Source of the DNA: Cenococcum geophilum 1.58
Taxonomy: Eukaryota > Ascomycota > Dothideomycetes > Gloniales > Gloniaceae
Length of the DNA stretch: 64,000 nt
Assembly (NCBI GenBank): GCA_001692895.1
Contig: KV748219.1
Location: forward strand, 1,302,001-1,366,000
Direction of reading: 5' to 3'
This document shows positions 37,490 through 50,059 of this stretch, one piece after another. The notes under the pieces are model-generated. The model was not told the DNA's origin and did no database searches. It saw only the letters and a list, made by a program, of their open reading frames with translations. Both the position numbers and the translations under genes were made by a program. Each line of letters starts with the position of its first letter. The stretch's first letter is position 1.

Positions 37490-40400
37490 GATATATTAGA
37501 TATTGATCTAGGTCAGCTAGTTAGTGGAAGAAGCTATACTATCCCTTATACTTTATTCCGNAATANATANNAAGTTTTAACCTCTGCTTTAGCTAACTCT
37601 AGAGTAAATACCTTCGCCTTAATAGACACCTAGTATACCGTAAAGCTGGCTAACTTTCTAAATACACCTATTAAAGAACTGCCTAAACCAATTTCTATCC
37701 GTGGGTATAATGGGCGGATAGGACTACCTATTGCAACTATCTTGCGGATTTACCTCCGTATTAACGGACGAAGGCAGTATAACACCCCCTTCCTTATTAC
37801 GGACCTAGGTAGCTACAATATAATCTTAGGGCGAAAATAGCTAGCCTATTTAGGCTTACAGCTCGATATACGGAGTAGACGGCTTACCTAGCCTAAAACC
37901 CTACCCCTAACCCCTTCCTTTATAAAAGAAATCAGCATTATAATAGAAAACCTTATACGGCCCTAGATTAATACTATTTACCAAGCCGATGCTGTGCGTA
38001 GGGACTAGGCCTTTAAGAAAGATATATAGCTTAATTCGCAANNNATCNGTATACTACGTNGCCCCTANACTACNTATGTNANGCCACCCGNATTAAAGAC
38101 CTAGGAAGTTAGTAGTAACCTAAAAAAGCCCCCTATAGAGAGCTTAGGCCCTATATAGCCACAAAGAACAGTAAGGGATGTTAGACGTTACACTAAACTA
38201 ATAGATTGGAGGGATAACCTGCGGAAGATAGAACAGGAGCTAAGAAAGATTATAAACCCTAAACCGCAAAATACGGTCCGGAAAATGGCTATAAGGAAAC
38301 TAGCGGACCTCCCACCAGTTAATGTCTGCTGTATTAGTGCCGTAGGATTCTACCAGAACTTGGTTTAGCCTAATACCGTCACCTTTACAACAAGCTTATA
38401 TGAAATTAATTAAATAATTAAGGAAAAGGGAAATAAGCTTAGCGGATAAGAAAGTGAGCTTATAAATAAGGAACTAGTAGAACAAAAGCTGCCCTATTAA
38501 TACTAGAAATTCAAGGACGTATTCTCCAAAGCAGCGTCTAATATACTTCCACCTTACCAACCATATAACTATAAGATTAAGATTAAGCAGGGCAAAGAAA
38601 ATACCCTTAGCTTTAGCCCCCTCTATAAGCAGTCTATTACTAAATTATAGGCTATAAAGCAGTATCTCATTAATAACCTAAATAAGGGCTTTATTAAGCC
38701 TAGCTAAGCCCCTTTCACCTTACCTATTCTCTTTATCAAAAAGCTAAATAGAGGACTCCGCTTCTATATTGACTACTATAAGCTAAATAATATAACCCGC
38801 AAGGATCGCTATCCGCTGCCCCTACTTAATAAAACTCTGGCCCGAATAAGTAGAGCTAAGGTCTTTATAAAGCTTAATATCCGCCAGGCCTTTTACTAAA
38901 TTAGGATAGACCCCGGGTCTAAAGATCTTACTATATTTTAGACCTATTACGGAACGTATAAATATAAAGTGCTCCCTTTTAAACTGACTAACAGACTAGC
39001 TACGTACCAGCGGTACATAAACGATATACTCTTTAACTACCTTGACGATTTCTATACGGCCTATTTAGATAATATTATAATCTACTCTAAGAATAAGCTA
39101 GAACACGAGGAGCACGTCTATAAAATCCTACAACGGCTCCGCGAGGCTGGCCTCTAGGTCGATATTAAGAAGTTGGAGTTTAGTGTTAAGCGTATAAAGT
39201 ACCTAGGTTTTATTATTAGTACGGACGGAATTAAAACCAACCTAGAGAAAACGGCCGCAATTGACTAGTGGATACCCCCACGGACCGTAAAGGGGGTATA
39301 ATCCTTTTTAGGGTTTTGTAACTTCTACCGACGTTTTATTAAGAACTACAGCAGGATTACCTAGCCTCTTAACCGTCTTACTAGAAAAGACCAGCCCTTT
39401 TACTTTAACGCCATATATAGGCAGGCCTTTAATAAGCTTAAGAAACGGCTAGTATTAGCTCCCCTACTTGCCTATTTTAACCTAGAATGGCCCTTAATAC
39501 TAGAAACTAATGCCTTAGACGGCGCAATAGCTGGTGTTTTTTCCCAGAAGCAACCGGACGGAAAATAGTACCCTATTATATACTATTTAAAGACTATAAT
39601 AGATGCTGAGCTAAATTACTACATCCATAATAAAGAAATGCTGGCTATTATCTCTAGCTTTTAGCACTAGCGTATATAGCTAGAGGGGACCCCTAAGCCG
39701 ATTAAGGTAGTTTTAGATTATAAGGCCCTAGAATACTTTATAACAACTAAGGCCCTTACGGCCCGGCAGGTACGCTAGGCGGATACCCTATCTTAGTTTA
39801 ACTTCTTAATTATATATAGACTAGGCGCTACAAACCGTGCGGACGCTCTTATAAGGCATAAGCAAGACCTAGATAACCAAACGGTTGTGAAGATCTTACT
39901 ATAGACCTAGACGCTACTATAACCAGAACACCTTAACCCTTGGATACGGGCAGAACTAAGCACAGACTCCTTAGGTGCCGAGATATGTCCTATTAACTCC
40001 TCCGAACTTAACCTTATTAATAAACTACTACAGGCCAACTAAACGACCCCCTCTTTATAGGAATACCGTAAAAAGGTAAAGAACGTTGCTAGCCCATAGT
40101 CCCTTAAAAACGGACTACTTAAGCACCAGGAACGGCTAGTAGTAGCTAAGAAACAGAACTTACGGACCCGGCTTATTACCAAAGCTTATGCCCAGGTCTC
40201 TACGGCCCACCCTAAAAAAAATAAGACCCGTAAGATTATTGGTGACCGCTACTACTGGCCCGGAATAATTATAGATATTAACCGTTATGTACGGAACTGC
40301 GACAGCTGCCGTAGATCTATAATTCCACGAGATAAGACCCTAGGACTATTAAAACCTCTCCTAATACCCGACCGCCCCTAGTAGTATATCTTTATAGACT

Positions 40401-41545
40401 TTTATAAGCTACTAACAGACCGCGACGGATATAATATAGTTATAATTCTAGTTAACCGCTTTAGCAAGCGCCCGTTCTTAATTCCCTGTTATAAGAATAT
40501 TAATGCTAAGGAGGCGGCCCAACTGTATATCCACTACGTCTACCGCATTTACGGACTACTAGATACTATTATATCTAATTGCGGCCCGTAATTTATATCG
40601 GCCTTCTGGAACGAGTTTACCCAAATCCTAGGTATTAGGCTAAAGCTCTCTATAGCATACTACCTCTAGATAGACGGCTAGACGGAGATTGTAAATCAAT
40701 ATTTAGATTAGAGACTCCGGCCTTTTATTAACTACTTCTAGGACAACTAGGGCAAACTACTACCCCTAATAAACTACGCCCAGGCAACCCTACCCCATAA
40801 CTCTACGGGATTTGCACCTATCTAACTAGAAATAGGGTATTTACCCTAAATAAGCTTTGACTGGGATAGACTAAAAGGACCACAGACTGTACGTAAGAAA
40901 CTGTCTTATAAGGAAGCCTAGCAGTACGCCAAGCGCTTAGAGGAAGCCTAGATGGTAGCCTATATAAATCTAGAAAAGGCCTAGAAATCAATAGAATAGT
41001 AGGTAAATAAGTATAGGCGCAAACCCGACTTTACCGTAGGCGATATGGTCTGGGTTATAACAAAGAACTAAAAGACGGAACGGCCTAGCCGTAAGCTAGA
41101 CTATTAGATGGCGGGACCGTATAAGGTCCTTAAGAAGATAGGTAACTTATACAAAGTAAAGCTCCCGGATTTAATTAAGGTTCACCCCGTTTTCTTGCCG
41201 AATAAGCTATAAAAAGCTATAAATAACCCATTGCTTAGACAAAAAAACGAACCTCCCCTACCGATTTAAGTTAATGGCGATAACGAATAGGAAATTAAAG
41301 AAGTACTGGCCTATAAACTAGTAAGAAAAACGCTAAAGTACTGCGTTAGTTAAAAAGGCTATGACCTAGATCCTACCTGGTACCCTATATAGAACTTTAT
41401 TAGCAGTCCCCATAAGCTTTAAGAATTCTATAACCGCTACCCTAATAAACTAGGACCCCTAAAGTACCTAGACGAGTAGATAGAGTGCTAGCATAGTAAA
41501 GACGATAAGCTACCGGAAGAATATAAAGATAAGAACGCCCTATAA
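37490..41545 (+). pseudogene. G3 pol relic (PR, RT, RNase H, IN, chromodomain)
   Basis: Protease with an ALIDT block near 37612; RT about 38560-39240 including the YLD-type catalytic area and the IKYLGFIIS block; RNase H about 39420-39860; integrase about 40080-40900 with a zinc-binding CDSC block near 40299; and a chromodomain-like end about 41280-41400. The order is that of a chromovirus. The enzymes would copy and insert the element, but the frame is broken many times. Confidence 0.88.
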
Positions 41546-41598
41546 GCATAATACGGACTATAAAGCCTAAGGGCAGGCTTTTGCAGAGGGGGGGGTAA

Positions 41599-41820
41599 TG
41601 TTACGGCACTGGTAGAACCTGGCAGAACTTGGCAGAACTTAGCAGAACTTCGCGGTCACGTGACTAGAAGACCGCATAAAAAGAACCCTACTTTGACTAG
41701 CGCTGCTCTTCTTCTCCTTTCCTTTCTCTAGCTTTAGATCCTCGTTTATAGACTACCAATCGTATAGGCTTGCGCGCCCCTCTTACCATGCTCGTGCCTC
41801 AATTGACTAAGTCGCTAACA
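41599..41820 (+). repeat. 3' LTR of G3
   Basis: 222 bp, TGTTACGG to cgctaaca. This is the least mutated copy of this LTR family in the window. Confidence 0.93.
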
Positions 41821-41825
41821 TTTTT

Positions 41826-44800
41826 TAGGGTATCCTATAAAGGCTTAAAATTATTATCTTTATAGTAAAGCTTAATAACAGTTAAACGGAATTAAGTAGG
41901 TTTATAAGGCATTTAAATAGTATAAGTTTAACTATTAATTATAATAGGTTAGTATAGGCCTAACTATCCTCCCTTTTTACGCTATACGCGTACCTTAGAT
42001 TAGAGTAGTAGATTAAGCGCAGTTAAGGTATTTAGGCTATTTCTTATTCCTAGTACGTTATTAACCTAGCGTATAGCGTAGAGATATTATACCTTCTTTA
42101 TTACCTTATAAATAGCCTTAGCTTATTATATAATAAAGGGAGATAGTAAAGAATTATTAGTTATTTAAGGGTAGGTACTAAAGACTAGTAATATAGGTAT
42201 AAGTCTATCCGGGCCAGCGGAATTATTAATAGCTTTAACAGCTATTTATAAGGTAAGTTCTTTACTAGTATCCTTTAGTTTTAAAGAGATAATCTTATAT
42301 ACGCGGCGTAATAGCGCATAATATTATTTTACTTTTTTAATACTATTATATACCTTAATAGGGACTTCCTTAACCTTAATTGCTATTACCTTTATCTATT
42401 ATTAAAACTTTATAGATAAGAAGTTCTTTCCTATATTATAGATAATTTAATTAGGGGGTCTTAAATAAATATTAATCTAGTATAACTAAAGGGTCTTCTA
42501 TATATTTTTAGTTAATATATCTTTTAAGAAACGCGTAGCTTAAAAGAAGGTTAAGAAGTTAATAACTTAGAGTACTAGCTTGCCGCTAAGATATATAACG
42601 TTAATAATAATATAAAAGTTAAAGTTATAGTTATCCTTAAGGGTAAACTTAAATCGGCTAAGGAATTTCTGGTTTATTTAGCAGTAATAGTAATACTTTA
42701 TAAGATACTTAATTGCCTTAACCTTAACTTTATAGCCTACTTACTAAAGAACCCTAAGTAATTAATAAATAGATAGGTAGCTAAAATAATAGTATAGTTA
42801 GCGTAATTCTAACTTAGTTAAGTGGCTTTAAGCAATACTCTTTTCTAGTTAATAAAGGAGTAACTAAGGGTAACCCTACTTATACACGACGGGTATCTAA
42901 TTATCTCCCTAAATAAGTATATTCTTAAGGTTATTAAGCCTAATACCTAACTTATTTATATCTTTAATATAAAATAGAAATAGAATGTTTATAGAAATAA
43001 CGTAAAAACTAATATACCCTAAGGGGGTTTAAACCCTAATTATACTAAGAGAGATTATAGTACCTTTACTAAAACAAATTGTATACTAGCCTACTATTAA
43101 ATAGTTAATCTAAATAGAGCTATTAAGCTACTAAAGGGCTTAAACTTAAGGTTCTCCTATTATAGATACTTCTATAGCTTTAGTATCCAGCATAATATTA
43201 TAGAAGATGTTTGCTAAGTATTTATTATTAAAGAAAAATACAGAGCTCTCTTTTAGCTTATTAAAGATATTTAACTTTATAATAGAATGGAGCGTAGATT
43301 AGTTATTAAGGATAGTAANNGTTTATATNCNATTTACCTTACNATACTTAGTAAAGTATTNGTTANGTAAGTAGTNCTTAATTTCTATATNTATAAGGAG
43401 CTATTTAGNCTTATTAACCTTACCCTTAAGGTCTTCTACGCCTTTATATTAAACTAGGAAGCTTTAAAAGTAGGCTATAGTAACTTTATAATTTCTAACA
43501 TTTTTTATACTCTAATGGAACTTATTATATACCTCTTTTTACTTATTAAGGGAGTGTTTAGTTAACTAGTAATTTAGCTTTTTATAAATGTAGCATTTTT
43601 TCTAGTAATTACTTTAAAATAAACCTCTATAAGGACCTCTATAATTACCTTATAATTAATATTAATTATACCCTCTTCTATATTCCCTACCGCGGCTACT
43701 ATATATTTAATTAGTCTAGTTATAATTATATTAGTTAGGAATACTTAGTTAGGTAAGGTTTTTAGTATAGAATTATTAAAATTCTTATATTTATATTATA
43801 GTACCTATAGTAGAGCGTAGCTTAGTATATACTTCTTTAAACGTATTTATAGGTTTATATAGCGCTAAGTTATACTTAGGAATGCTATAGCATGCTAAGA
43901 TAACCTAGTCCCTTAGGCTATTCTTATTTTAGTAAGTTTTAATAAGGCTATATTAAATTTTCTAAAGTTTATTAAAGAGTAGTTAAAGGCATTTTAAATA
44001 AGTCTTTATTAGGTTAGAAGTAATAACTCTTTAAAATATAGTCTTCTGCTATTTAGATATATAAAGTTAGTAATTTTTATTAGTCTTAAAGTGGGCTCTA
44101 GTAAGCTAAAGCATTATATTAAAGTTATAGTTTTTACCTATAATATAGTTATAATAGAATATTACCGCCTATCCCTTTAATATAATAGAGAAAGCGTAAT
44201 AGTACTAGTAGCGTTAAATTTTAACCTTATTATAATAGTTATAAAAGACCTATAGTTTTGCTCTAAGTATATTATATAGTTCTCCTTTAAACTTCTTCTC
44301 TTTATCTAAATATACCTTTATTAGATTTATAACTTCTTATAGTAAAGGCTTACTAGTTAGCTAGAGTAGAGGAGGTAGAGATAGAGTAACTCTAAGTAGG
44401 AGAATACTTTTAGGTGGGAGAGTAGCTTTAGGTAGGGGGTTAGTATTCTAGGGGTTTTAATATAAATTAAAGTTGCCTTTTAAAGAATATAGGTTGTTTT
44501 TAGGTTTCTATAGTTAATATATAATCTTAGCTTTCGTCTATATTAGTTCTTCTATACTAGTAATAACGGCCTAAATATTACTAGTAATTAGGTTACTATT
44601 CTTAGTAATATATACCCCATTTTTATAGAGAAAGTCTTAAAAGTTTTAAACAATATTAATATTACTAAGTGCCTAGGTATTAGCAGTCTATCCTATAAAA
44701 TCCTCTTTAAAATACTCCTATAGTTATAAATTAGCGTAGTATTTATTTTAGTAGAATATAATATAGTATAAAAGAAAGCTATTAATTTATTTTATAGTAT

Positions 44801-45268
44801 AAGTTATTATATTAAAGGCAAATTTGTCCTAATCTTTATTAATAAGTTTTATATACTTAGCTACCCCTAGTAATAAGGAGTCTTTCTAGTTATTTAAGGT
44901 AGGCGTAGCTATATTTTTAGAGGAAGGGAAGTATTATTAGTATAGGGATTATTGTTTAGTACGCGTTTATAATATATATTTATAGTTATAGGGCTTAGGA
45001 CTAGTTCTAGCCTTTAATTATAAAGACTTATAAAGCATATTATTCTATATAATAGACATAAGAATTTATAATCTTAGAAAGGCTTAGAACTAGTTCTAGC
45101 CTTTAAATCCTTAGATTTATAAAAGAGTTTTATTTAAGATTTAGGACTAGTTCTAACCTTAAAAGATAGCTTCCTCTAGTATAAGTAGTACTAGTATAGT
45201 AGCTTATCTCTTCTTAGTAGAATACCTAGCTATTCTATAGTATAATAGTAAAATTAACTACTAATTAG
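41826..45268 (-). pseudogene. Copia fossil 2, gag to integrase part
   Basis: Minus-strand relic matching the integrase and upstream parts of Copia fossil 1 (for example 42230-42280). Ambiguous bases lie at 43319-43409. The gag end lies toward 45268. It is decayed, and I could not place the domain limits precisely. Confidence 0.65.
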
Positions 45269-45483
45269 TATTAGTTATATAAGGGGATATTATATAGCTA
45301 CGGTTTATAGATAGTATAATAATTATTATTTTTATATATATTAGGGAGGGTAAGGAGCTTAAGGCTCTTTATTACGCTACTACCGCGGTAATATATAATA
45401 GCAACTTACTATAAATAATAGTAACTTACTACCTATAATGGCAATTTACCTTATATAGTAACTACTTGCCTTTATTCCTAATA
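45269..45483 (-). repeat. 5' LTR of Copia fossil 2
   Basis: 215 bp, paired with 33518-33732 and followed by the target duplication actac (45484-45488). Confidence 0.92.
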
Positions 45484-45488
45484 ACTAC

Positions 45489-45750
45489 TATTATAACCTT
45501 CTTATAGTAGCTAAGCTACCCCTAATCTCCTTCCCTCCTTCTTCTACTTTTCTTTCTTTTATTACTTAGCGCTAAGCTATTATATTATTACTAAGCTATT
45601 ATATTATTATATATCTAAACTAGTAGGCAATAATATAGTTAATTAATTATATTAGGCGTTGCTACTATAGCTATACCGCCTCTGCCTATTAGGGGGAGGG
45701 GTCTTAATATACTGTTATATCTTTTCTTATACGTGTATTTAATTAAGTTA
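45489..45750. other. No gene; short tandem repeat
   Basis: Two units of the type aagctattatattattacta lie near 45579-45615. The rest is AT-rich with no readable frame. Confidence 0.6.
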
Positions 45751-48163
45751 GGGTAATAAACTTTAATTCTAGCTATATAGCGATTTAGTTATTAGGTATT
45801 AAAAATATTTAGTATATAAAGCTTTAAATTAGAATTATAATCTACTATATTAGATCTTACGTAAAGGGCTCTATATTAAAGTTCTATAGTCTAAATATAT
45901 ACTAAATTTGTAACTAATATAACCTTTAAGCCTAGTTTAAGTAGGGCGCCCTAGTTACTATAGTAGGTCTTTACCTAGCGGTAACTAAGGCGCCTTATTT
46001 TTACTACTACTTCTAAATTAAGCATAAGCTCTATATAGGGGGGTCCTAGGGGGTATCCCCCTAGAAAACCTTATCTCTATATATATTAATTAAAGTCTAT
46101 ATAGTAAAGCTCTACATTATAAACTTGGGTTAAAATTTTAGTTAGGGGGCTAACTATCCGCATGTTTAGTACTATTGTAAAAGTTATCTACTATTTTTTT
46201 TAACATTAAAGACAGCTTAAGATCTTAAAGAATTTCTCTTTTTAGTATTTACGTACGTTACCGATAATCTCCTTAAGGTATCACAATATCTAGATCTTAT
46301 TCGCGATTCTTGTACTATTGGTAACGTTAGCCACAAAACTTAGCTATTATAACGTCGCGAAATAGCCCATCCTTGTAAATATAACCCTCGCCTAAACTAG
46401 GCCACCTATTTATTAATCCCTTAGCGCTAAAGTTTTATACGTTGCACTTAATCCTTAGCTATACCTATTGCTAAGTATGTATCTAGATATAATTACTATA
46501 AATACTTAAAGCTTAGAGGAGACAGGCTATAATAAGGTGGATATAAACCAGCTAAGTCTTAGTCCTATATATTAAGGGCTTGTAGAAGATCTTGTATAGA
46601 TCTACTTACAGGCATACAAACTTCTTAGTTGGGGCGTGCAAGAGCTACTAAACATTTGGTGTAATAATAGGGATAGAGATAGCCACAATCCTAGTAATAA
46701 TGGCAACGTTGCTTATATATTTTAAAGAGAATAAATTAGAGTAAGATCTAGGCGGCGTTAAGAAAGATAGTATAGCCTTAGTAGGGTGTTTAAAAGGACT
46801 AAGGCCGCACTATATAAACGGTTTATAGAGTTAGGTATTACTACTGCCCAATAAGGCGCTACCTTAGTAGCATTGTATGACACTAGGCCATATGGCAGGT
46901 GGGGGAGTACTACTTATATAAAAAAAATGCATATAACGGAGGTGATAAAGGCGATATTTAGTACTAAAGAGAAATTTGTTTTACTAATTTCTACTATCCC
47001 TTCCGCTAGTCCTACAAGAGGCGGACCGTGCGCGAATACTAGAATTAAAAGTATATATATGGTCGCGGAGTCTCGATTATATTAATTCTATTGGCCAGCT
47101 CTTATTAATAACAGTAGGACAGGATATACTAGCGGAAGTAATAGCCTAACCTCTAGGGCGGAGAAATATAGATGCTTTTATAAACATTTGCTAAGTATTA
47201 CGGCTTAAATAAATGCTTCTAAATCGAAGCTTAAATAAATGCTATATTACGAAAATACTAAGCTAAAGAGAAGGGAAGATATAAAGAAATATAGGCTAGT
47301 TACTAAGGCGCTAGCTAAGCCGAGGGATTGCTACCTAGATAGTAGATAGCAAATTAAGGTAGTTTTTTAGAAGCCTTTCTAAAAGTTCCCCCAGCCGACA
47401 GCCTAACCGTAGTATAATTAATAATATTAATATTACTTTGCCCTAGTAATGTAAGCGCTTTAGATTGGCTTTAAAGTCTAAAATTTAAACCGAACCTTTA
47501 ATATGGCTGCTTTGCCTAAGGGTATAAAATATTAGTATACTTGCGTATCTGAATTAGGTAATTCTTTTCCTTAATAACGTTCTGAATTCGCTTTACTTAA
47601 CTATATACTAAGTTAGCTAATTTATAGAGAAGGGAGTACTAACCTTATAACTTTCCCTCCTTATTATAACGGACGCGATATATCTTATACGGTAGCTCCT
47701 AGATATTTAGGGGGTTGGCTATATCTTTCTCTATATCTATAGTAATATAGAATAAGGTCTAGTTTATATCTAGGGCTTAAAACGGCTTAATATGGGCGTG
47801 GTGTTTCCAGAATTCTAAATTATCGGTTAAACGTCCTACAAAAGCGAGATATGCCTTAATAGCGTCGGTGTACTTAGAATAGTCCCGACTAGTAAATTCG
47901 TTTACTTAAAGTCTAAGAATTACACGTTTTGGCTAGTATTTAGCACTAGGGGGTTTAGCACTAGGGGCGTTTAACATTGTATAGTCTAAGGGTTTTAGGG
48001 GTTAGCCTTTTAGGATTTTATATAGTTTAGAGTATAGGGAAATTGCTTAGCTATTACAGCTTAGCTAAATAGTAACCCAGGCGGTAATAGGATTGGTTTG
48101 CCTATAGGACTAATAGATACTTATTACGAATTAATAATAGGGCGCCTACTTAGGTATAAGTAA
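45750..48163 (+). repeat. R family copy beta
   Basis: Leader 45750-46190 matches 53700-54235. 46190-46330 matches 55495-55640 and reads on the plus strand as the start of a protein with VSQYLDLIRD. 46380-47345 matches 48285-49120 and 56480-56850. From 47351 it matches copy alpha. In the middle part a plus frame contains a hydrophobic run (IATILVIMATLLIYF, about 46690) followed by ENKLEQDLGGVKKDSIALVG, conserved in gamma and delta. No known domain is recognised. Some stretches are also open on the minus strand, so the coding strand is not proven. Confidence 0.7.
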
Positions 48164-49477
48164 CAATTCGGACAGTTCCCTAGCAATTATTGCATCCCAC
48201 TTTACCCTTTAAGCCCATCTCCTATATAAAGTAGGAGGTGCGTTAATTATTATAACCTTATACTCCGGGCCTCGTAAACCTATAATACTGCTACTATTAA
48301 CCCTTACCTAAACTGGGCTAGTAATCTGCTAAGTCCTTAGCGCTAAAGTTATATACGTTACGCCCAATCCTTAGTTATACTTATTGCTAAGTCTATATTT
48401 AGATATAATTACTACGAACCTTAAGAGCTTAGAGGGGTTAGGCCAGAATAAGGTGGATATAAACTAGCCAAGTCTTGGTCTTGTATATTAAGGGCTTGTA
48501 GAAGATCTTAAAGAGATCTACTTATAGGTATATAAAGTTTTTGGTTAGGGTATATAAGAGCTACTAAATATCTAACGTAATTATAGGCACTAAGATAGCT
48601 ACACCCTTAATAATAATGGCAACGTTGCTTATATATTTTAAATAGAACAAATTAGGGTTAGATTTAGGGGTCGTTAAGAATAATAGTATAGTCTTAGTGG
48701 GGTGTTTATAAGGATTGACGCCGCACTATATATAAAGGGTTTATAGAGTTAGGCATTACTACTACCCAATAAGGCGCTTCCTAGTAGTATTATATAACAC
48801 TAGGCCATATGGTATTAAGGGTAGAGAAGTACTAATTAATTAAAGAAAATGCACATAATAAAGGTAATAAAGGCGATATTTAGTGTAGAAGAGAAATCTA
48901 TACTATTACTTTCTAATATCCCTTCCGCTGGTAGCGTCCTATAAAAGGCGGACTGTGCGTAAATACTAGAATTAACAGTATATATATTGCCGCGGAGTCT
49001 TAATTATATTAATTCTATTAGCCAGCTTTTATTAATAACAGTAGGACGGAATATACTAGTAGAAGGGATAGCTTAACCTCTAGGGCGAGAAATATAAACG
49101 CTTTTTATATACCTTAACTAAGTACTTATTAGGTAGTAATATTTAAGGAAATATCCGGAAAGCCTTTTAAGAAATAGTCCTTATATACGACGTAATGCCC
49201 AGACCAATAAAAGAATGTATATAAAGTAAAGTTCCTAAAAGTCTATAAGGGCGTAGGACTAAGCGGTTAGATTAATAAGAGGTTCTTATATTACCGCTTA
49301 AGTTAGTATAGTTTACCTAAGTAATTAAGCAACACTAAACTAAGGGATTACTACTATAATGAGGTTCTCTTTTAAATAGTATTATAGACCGTAAAGGTAA
49401 ATAGCAATATAGATAGTATATAGCAAATTAAGATAGTTTTTTAGAAGCCTTTCTAAAAGTTCCCCTAGCCGACGGCC
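48164..49477 (+). repeat. R family copy gamma, left part
   Basis: The middle region of R (to about 49120) is repeated about 1.9-2.1 kb after copy beta, so beta and gamma form a partial tandem pair. 49105-49420 reads well on the plus strand (for example KAFQEIVLIYDVMPRPIKEC) and matches alpha and delta. The right module begins at about 49424 and is cut by element G4, with target site cggcc at 49473-49477. Confidence 0.7.
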
Positions 49478-49687
49478 TATTAGCGACTTAGTCAATTAAG
49501 GCATAAGCACAGCAAGAAGGACGCGTAAGCCTATACAATTAGTAGTCTATTAATAAGAATATTAAGTTAAGGATTAAAAGAAGGTTAAGAAAAGGATATG
49601 TTTATATACACAGCGCTAAGGCTTTAGCTAAGCCCCTGACTAGGATCCGTATCAGTGCCGTAGTAGTTCCATAACAGTGCCGTAATA
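49478..49687 (-). repeat. 3' LTR of G4
   Basis: 210 bp, matching 52587-52796. It ends gtgccgtaata on the plus strand and is followed by the complement of a purine tract (ttaccccccccc). Confidence 0.9.
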
Positions 49688-50059
49688 TTACCCCCCCCCT
49701 CCATAAAAGCCTGCCCTTAGGCTTTATAGTTATCCCCCTAGTTAAGAAAGCTATATTGTTTTCCTTTCTAGCACCAGATCTATTTTAAATTATAGCTATA
49801 GGCGGAGCAGTAAGGGTCGGTTATTTAGGTAGTAGTATAGTACTAGCGTCAGGATTAGTGTTGTAGGCGTATTGGCGCGACGTCTTATTAGTTAGGTTAG
49901 GTTAGTAGATCGTAGGTATATCGGTATAATTGTTATCAGGTCATAATAGTAGGCGTATTACGCTATCGTTATCTTATTCTTAGTAGTATAGTACCAGTAT
50001 TAGGGTTAGTCGTTTAGGTTAGAGTCAATCATCTGTTTATTTAATAGATAAAGAAGTTA

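Larger units (their letters stand above)
35928..41820 (+). mobile_element. Gypsy chromovirus fossil G3 (nested, youngest)
   Basis: 5,893 bp with 222-bp LTRs and the 5-bp target duplication ttttt (35923-35927 and 41821-41825). It reads on the plus strand in the order gag, protease, RT, RNase H, integrase, chromodomain, with a purine tract ending in eight or more G just before the 3' LTR (about 41584-41597). It is clearly richer in G and C than its neighbours and its frames are easier to read, so it is probably the youngest large insertion. It is still broken, with a few dozen RIP-type breaks. A few bases are ambiguous (37561-37571, 38042-38091). Confidence 0.93.
33518..45483 (-). mobile_element. 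Copia fossil 2, host of nested Gypsy G3
   Basis: Minus-strand element with 215-bp LTRs and a perfect 5-bp target duplication actac at 33513-33517 and 45484-45488. Own sequence is about 6.1 kb. Gypsy G3 (35928-41820) sits inside it. RT and RNase H remains lie left of G3 (about 35922-33733); gag, protease and integrase remains lie right (about 45268-41826). It is related to Copia fossil 1: 33895-33990 matches 1790-1880, and 42230-42280 matches the insertion-site region of Copia 1. The LTRs are different. It is heavily decayed and old, with dozens of breaks. Confidence 0.88.

Noticed and set aside
45989-46005. Possible tRNA or small RNA genes in the R leader
   Set aside because: The sequence agggcgccctagttactat and nearby short palindromes do not form a cloverleaf with A and B box promoter motifs.
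46873-47085. Open frame of 70 codons in R copy beta
   Set aside because: It overlaps the R coding-like block but the longer conserved readings around it are in other frames, and the matching part of copy gamma is interrupted. I left it inside the R entry.
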